NCBI RefSeq assembly: GCF_018531465.1
Contig: NZ_JAHDTF010000008.1
Coordinates: 1 to 64,000 of the forward strand
Reading direction: 5' to 3'
Source of the DNA: Sphaerisporangium fuscum
GTDB lineage: Bacteria; Actinomycetota; Actinomycetes; Streptosporangiales; Streptosporangiaceae
DNA: 64,000 bases
The notes below the pieces were generated by a model. The model searched no databases, was not told the DNA's origin, and saw only the letters and a program-made list of their open reading frames with translations. Each line of letters begins with the position of its first letter. The first letter of the stretch is position 1. Below, in pieces: positions 61,197 to 64,000 of this stretch. A program made the translations under genes and the position numbers.

Positions 61197-62618
61197 TCAG
61201 CGGGTGGGGCGGGGGAGGGCCTGGACCAGGGCGGCGACGGCGACGGCGAGGCCGATCAGCAGGGCCAGGCCGAGGGCGAAGGCGTGGGGGTAGTGGGCCG
61301 GAGCGGGGGTGCCCAGGGTGCCGTAGAAGACGATCCCGACCAGGGCCACGCCGATCGCGCCGCCCGCCTGCTGGGCGGTGCTCAGGACTCCCGAGGCCGA
61401 GGCGGCGTGGCGGGGATCGGTTCCCGCCAGGACGAACGAGGGCAGCGGCGCCATGATGAGGCCCATCCCCGCACCGGAGACGACCAGGCCCGGGATGGTC
61501 CACTCGACCGCGCCCCCGGTGCCCAGGGCCGACGCCGTCTCGGCGAGGGTCGCGTATCCGGCCGCGAGGACCAGGGCGCCGACCGCGACGACCTGGCGTC
61601 CGAGCCGGGCCGCGACCTTGCCGGACAGGGCCGAGGAGACGAAGTAGCCGATGCCCAGGGGAAGGAAGATCACACCGGAACCGAGGGCGTCCAGGCCGCG
61701 GCCCTCCTGCAGGTAGAGCGCCAGGACCAGGAAGAACGAACCCATCGTCATCGCGTGGATCAGGCTGACCACCACGCCCGCGGAGAACGAGCGTGCGCGG
61801 AACAGGGCGGGGTCGACCAGGGGCGCGGCGGCCCGGCGCTGGTACAGGGCGAAGGTGGCGAGAAGGACGACCGAGGCGCCCAGGCAGAGCCAGGTCCACG
61901 CCGGCCAGCCCTGCTGCTGCCCCTGGACGAGCGGGTACACCACGGCCACCAGGCCCAGGGACACCAGAGCGGTGCCGATCAGGTCGAGACGGGCGCCGCC
62001 GGGGGAGCGGGACTCGGGGATCAGCCGCGGGGTCAGCGCCAGCGTGACGATGCCCACCGGGACGTTGATCAGGAAGATGCTGCGCCAGCCGAGGCCCGCG
62101 ATGTCCGCGTTGATGAGCACGCCGCCGATGAGCTGCCCGAACACGCCGCCGAAGCCGAGGGCCATGCCGTAGGCGTTGAACGCCTTGGCCCGGTGCTCGC
62201 CGGTGTAGAGCGTGTTGATGAGCGCCAGGACCTGCGGCATCAGCAGGGCCGCGCCGATGCCCTGGACGATGCGCGCGCCGACGAGGAACCCGGCGGTGGG
62301 GGCCTCACCGCAGGCCGCCGAGGCCAGGGTGAAGACGGTCAGGCCGATCGCGAAGAGCCGGCGCCGTCCGTACAGGTCGCCCAGGCGCCCGCCCATGACG
62401 AGCCCGGCGGCGAGGGCGATGCCGAATCCGGCGACGATGAACTGGATCGCCGACGGGCCGGCGTTCAGGTCCCGCTGCGTCGCCGGGATGGCCACGTTGA
62501 CGATGAAGAAGTCGAGGGTGGTGATGAAGACGCCGGTGAGGAGCACCAGCAGGCTTCCCCATCCGGCGGGGGCCGCCGGTGCCACGCGCGCCGGCTTCGG
62601 TGACGTGATGGTGGTCAA
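61197..62618 (-). CDS. MFS transporter, 14-helix DHA2 (drug:H+) type
   Basis: The 473-residue exporter has about 14 membrane helices. It shows DHA2 signatures: 'LDFFIVNVAIPATQRDL' (motif D1), 'GGRLGDLYGRRRLFAIGL' (motif A) and 'GIGAALLMPQVLALI'. It is likely a multidrug or product exporter. The TTG at 62618 is chosen because GGAGAAGGAACC precedes it and no ATG or GTG is suitably placed; an in-frame ATG at 62651 exists. It lies downstream of the NTF2-like gene but behind a hairpin. Confidence 0.93.
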   Translation of the reverse strand: MTTITSPKPARVAPAAPAGWGSLLVLLTGVFITTLDFFIVNVAIPATQRDLNAGPSAIQFIVAGFGIALAAGLVMGGRLGDLYGRRRLFAIGLTVFTLASAACGEAPTAGFLVGARIVQGIGAALLMPQVLALINTLYTGEHRAKAFNAYGMALGFGGVFGQLIGGVLINADIAGLGWRSIFLINVPVGIVTLALTPRLIPESRSPGGARLDLIGTALVSLGLVAVVYPLVQGQQQGWPAWTWLCLGASVVLLATFALYQRRAAAPLVDPALFRARSFSAGVVVSLIHAMTMGSFFLVLALYLQEGRGLDALGSGVIFLPLGIGYFVSSALSGKVAARLGRQVVAVGALVLAAGYATLAETASALGTGGAVEWTIPGLVVSGAGMGLIMAPLPSFVLAGTDPRHAASASGVLSTAQQAGGAIGVALVGIVFYGTLGTPAPAHYPHAFALGLALLIGLAVAVAALVQALPRPTR

Positions 62619-62730
62619 GGTTCCTTCTCCTGCTCGTGTCCGTCGTTCCACGCAAAGCTTGGCCGCCGGTGGTGTGTCTTGGCGATTACGTGGGAGGTCA
62701 TGAGGTTCCCGCGGGGCGGTGCCCGGAGCC

Positions 62731-62758
62731 GGCCCGCACCGGCGGGCCGGTGCGGGCC
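62731..62758 (-). terminator. hairpin terminator
   Basis: GGCCCGCACCGGC and its complement form a perfect 13-bp stem around GG, 14 bases past the stop of the leftward NTF2-like gene. Confidence 0.75.
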
Positions 62759-62771
62759 GTACGGCGGTGGG

Positions 62772-63140
62772 TCAGACGCCGGCGGGCACCTTGTCGAGGA
62801 AGCCGAGGATCTTGCCGATGCGCCCGTCGGCGGTGAGGACCGCGACGTCGAAGCCCACGACGAGGGACTCGCCACCGGCCGGGCCGAGCTCCCAGGTGAA
62901 GCGGGCGATGTCGTGGTGGGCGTCCACCGCGCCGGCCAGGGTGAAGACCAGGCCCGGGAACTGGCCCTGCACCGCGGCGATCGTGGCGTCGATGGCGTCG
63001 CGGCCCTCGGCGACGGCGATCGGGTCGGTGTAGGTGCCGTCCTCGGCCCAGATCTCGTCGATGGCGGCGCGGCGGGCGACCGGGTCGGTCTCGTTCCAGG
63101 TGGCCATGTACCGGGTGACGAGCTCGTTGATGTCGCTCAT
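62772..63140 (-). CDS. SnoaL/NTF2-like protein
   Basis: The 122-residue SnoaL-like protein shows 'YMATWNETDPVARRAAIDEIWAEDGTYTDPIAVAEGRDAIDATIAAV' and a C-terminal 'GKILGFLDKVP'. Such proteins form a barrel that binds small hydrophobic molecules. ATG 63140 follows GGAGGAAGA. It is divergent from the LAL regulator gene, with a perfect palindrome between them. Confidence 0.87.
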   Translation of the reverse strand: MSDINELVTRYMATWNETDPVARRAAIDEIWAEDGTYTDPIAVAEGRDAIDATIAAVQGQFPGLVFTLAGAVDAHHDIARFTWELGPAGGESLVVGFDVAVLTADGRIGKILGFLDKVPAGV

Positions 63141-63223
63141 GTCTTCCTCCGTTGCTTCGTGTCGTTGCAGGTCACGAAGTTACGGACATTCGCCGGCCGG
63201 GGAATCCGTCATACATCGGCAAT

Positions 63224-63242
63224 TACGGTCGCTGTGACCGTA
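63224..63242. promoter_or_regulatory. operator-like palindrome
   Basis: TACGGTC and GACCGTA form a perfect 7-5-7 inverted repeat between the NTF2-like gene and the LAL gene. TATAGG at 63247-63252 could be the LAL -10 element, making its transcript nearly leaderless. Confidence 0.55.
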
Positions 63243-63265
63243 TTCGTATAGGTAGCGTGTCCTGC

Positions 63266-64000
63266 GTGCTGCACGGACGAGAAGCGGAGATATCGGCCAT
63301 CGACCGGCTCATCGCCGAGGTGCGCACGGGGAGCAGCGGGGTCCTGGTGGTGCGCGGGGAGCCGGGCATCGGCAAGACGGCGCTGCTGGAACACGCGATG
63401 GCGAACGGCGCCGACCTGCAAATTCTGCGGAGTGTCGGCGTGCGGTCCGAGAGCGACCTGGCGTTCGCCGGGCTGCACCTGCTGATCCGTCCGGTGTTCG
63501 ACCGGATGGCGGCGCTCCCCGAGCCGCAGCGGCTGGCCCTGCAGGGCGCCTTCGGCCTGGCCGACGCGCGGGGCGCCGACCGCCTGCTGGTCGGCCTCGG
63601 CGTGCTCTCCCTGCTGGCGGAGGCGGCAGAGGACGGGCCCGTCCTCTGCCTCGTCGACGACGCGCACTGGCTGGACCGCTCCTCGCTGGACGCGCTGACC
63701 TTCGCCGCGCGGCGGCTGGGCGCCGAGGGCGTCGGGCTGATCATGGCGACCCGGGGCGACCACATGCCCGGCCTTCCGGAGATCAGGCTGCGGGGGCTGA
63801 GCGCCGCCGCCGCGACCGCGATGCTGGAGGACGCCACGCTGTCCCCGGCCCTGCGTTACCGCGTCCTGGCCGAGGCGCAGGGCAACCCGCTGGCGCTGAT
63901 CGAGCTGCCCGCCGCGCTGCGGGATGACGCCACCGCCCAGCGGCCGGGCGCCCTCCCGCTGACCAGCAGGCTGCGGGCGGCGTTCGCCGGGCAGGTCGAC
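63266..64000 (+). CDS. LAL-type (large LuxR) regulator, N-terminal part
   Basis: The frame is open to the window edge and encodes the AAA/NTPase start of a LAL regulator: 'LHGREAEISAIDRLIAEV', Walker A GEPGIGKTALL and Walker B 'VLCLVDDAHWLDRSSLDAL'. The LuxR-type HTH expected at the C-terminus lies outside. GTG 63266 is likely; GTG 63257 is in frame. LALs often activate natural-product clusters, so it is one of three candidate regulators flanking the locus. Confidence 0.9.
   Translation, partial: MLHGREAEISAIDRLIAEVRTGSSGVLVVRGEPGIGKTALLEHAMANGADLQILRSVGVRSESDLAFAGLHLLIRPVFDRMAALPEPQRLALQGAFGLADARGADRLLVGLGVLSLLAEAAEDGPVLCLVDDAHWLDRSSLDALTFAARRLGAEGVGLIMATRGDHMPGLPEIRLRGLSAAAATAMLEDATLSPALRYRVLAEAQGNPLALIELPAALRDDATAQRPGALPLTSRLRAAFAGQVD

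Noticed and set aside
63218..63236. Possible 14th regulon motif (GGCAATTACGGTCGCTGTG) before the LAL gene
   Set aside because: It is one base too long and loses the A12/A14 core. It overlaps a perfect palindrome that explains the sequence better.
1..64000. CRISPR arrays, tRNA/rRNA genes and insertion sequences
   Set aside because: No regularly spaced repeats with unique spacers, no cloverleaf or rRNA signature and no transposase were recognised; the only arrays are the 22-bp and 133-bp tandem repeats.

Overview
The window is very GC-rich, gene-dense DNA with strong third-position G/C bias and many GTG starts. It carries SARP, LAL, LacI, XRE and two-component regulators and an F420/LLM-type oxidoreductase. 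This points to a filamentous actinomycete, probably a Streptosporangiales-type genus; the genus is an inference. No tRNA, rRNA, CRISPR array or intact insertion sequence was seen.

Layout. Positions 1-8750 form the left flank: small stress, efflux and regulatory genes (NTF2-like/HxlR, SMR pump with TetR, excisionase-type HTH, SUMF1-domain protein, AraC, a large SARP/NB-ARC/TPR regulator, and a TetR/NTF2 pair). Positions 8834-59149 hold a large biosynthetic locus. Positions 59345-64000 form the right flank: XRE regulator with a small partner, MFS exporter, NTF2-like protein, and a LAL regulator cut by the window edge.

The locus has two assembly cores. Core 1 (18135-26871) is one operon: LLM oxidoreductase, glutamine-dependent AsnB, an adenylation-carrier didomain, an unusual PP-loop (AANH) protein, an Asp/Glu racemase-family protein and a type II thioesterase. 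In the PP-loop protein the AANH domain is embedded inside a remnant adenylation-domain C-terminal subdomain and fused to an epimerization-like domain. Core 2 (51615-59149) is a beta-tyrosine cassette: FAD oxidoreductase, stand-alone adenylation enzyme, MIO aminomutase closely resembling SgcC4, free-standing condensation enzyme, free-standing carrier protein and a phytanoyl-CoA-type dioxygenase. It parallels sgcC1/C4/C5/C2 of C-1027, but the window has no enediyne PKS and no multimodular NRPS or PKS. Tailoring genes lie between the cores: P450, two BBE-type flavin oxidases, an acyl-CoA-dehydrogenase-fold monooxygenase, two methyltransferases, three membrane acyltransferases, a GT-C-like membrane protein, an acyl-CoA ligase, ACAD and SDR.

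The strongest new signal is an 18-bp motif (consensus MGCAMTYCGRRAGATGCG) found 13 times by eye. Every copy lies in an intergenic promoter region and points at the gene it precedes. Five divergent promoter regions each carry a pair. The motif marks genes from 8834 to about 59149 as one regulon. It was not seen at the embedded LacI/nitrilase/amidase/MetX island, the two-component system or the secreted esterase. A cluster-specific regulator controlling a previously undescribed beta-tyrosine / PP-loop amidation-or-thionation pathway is the main hypothesis.
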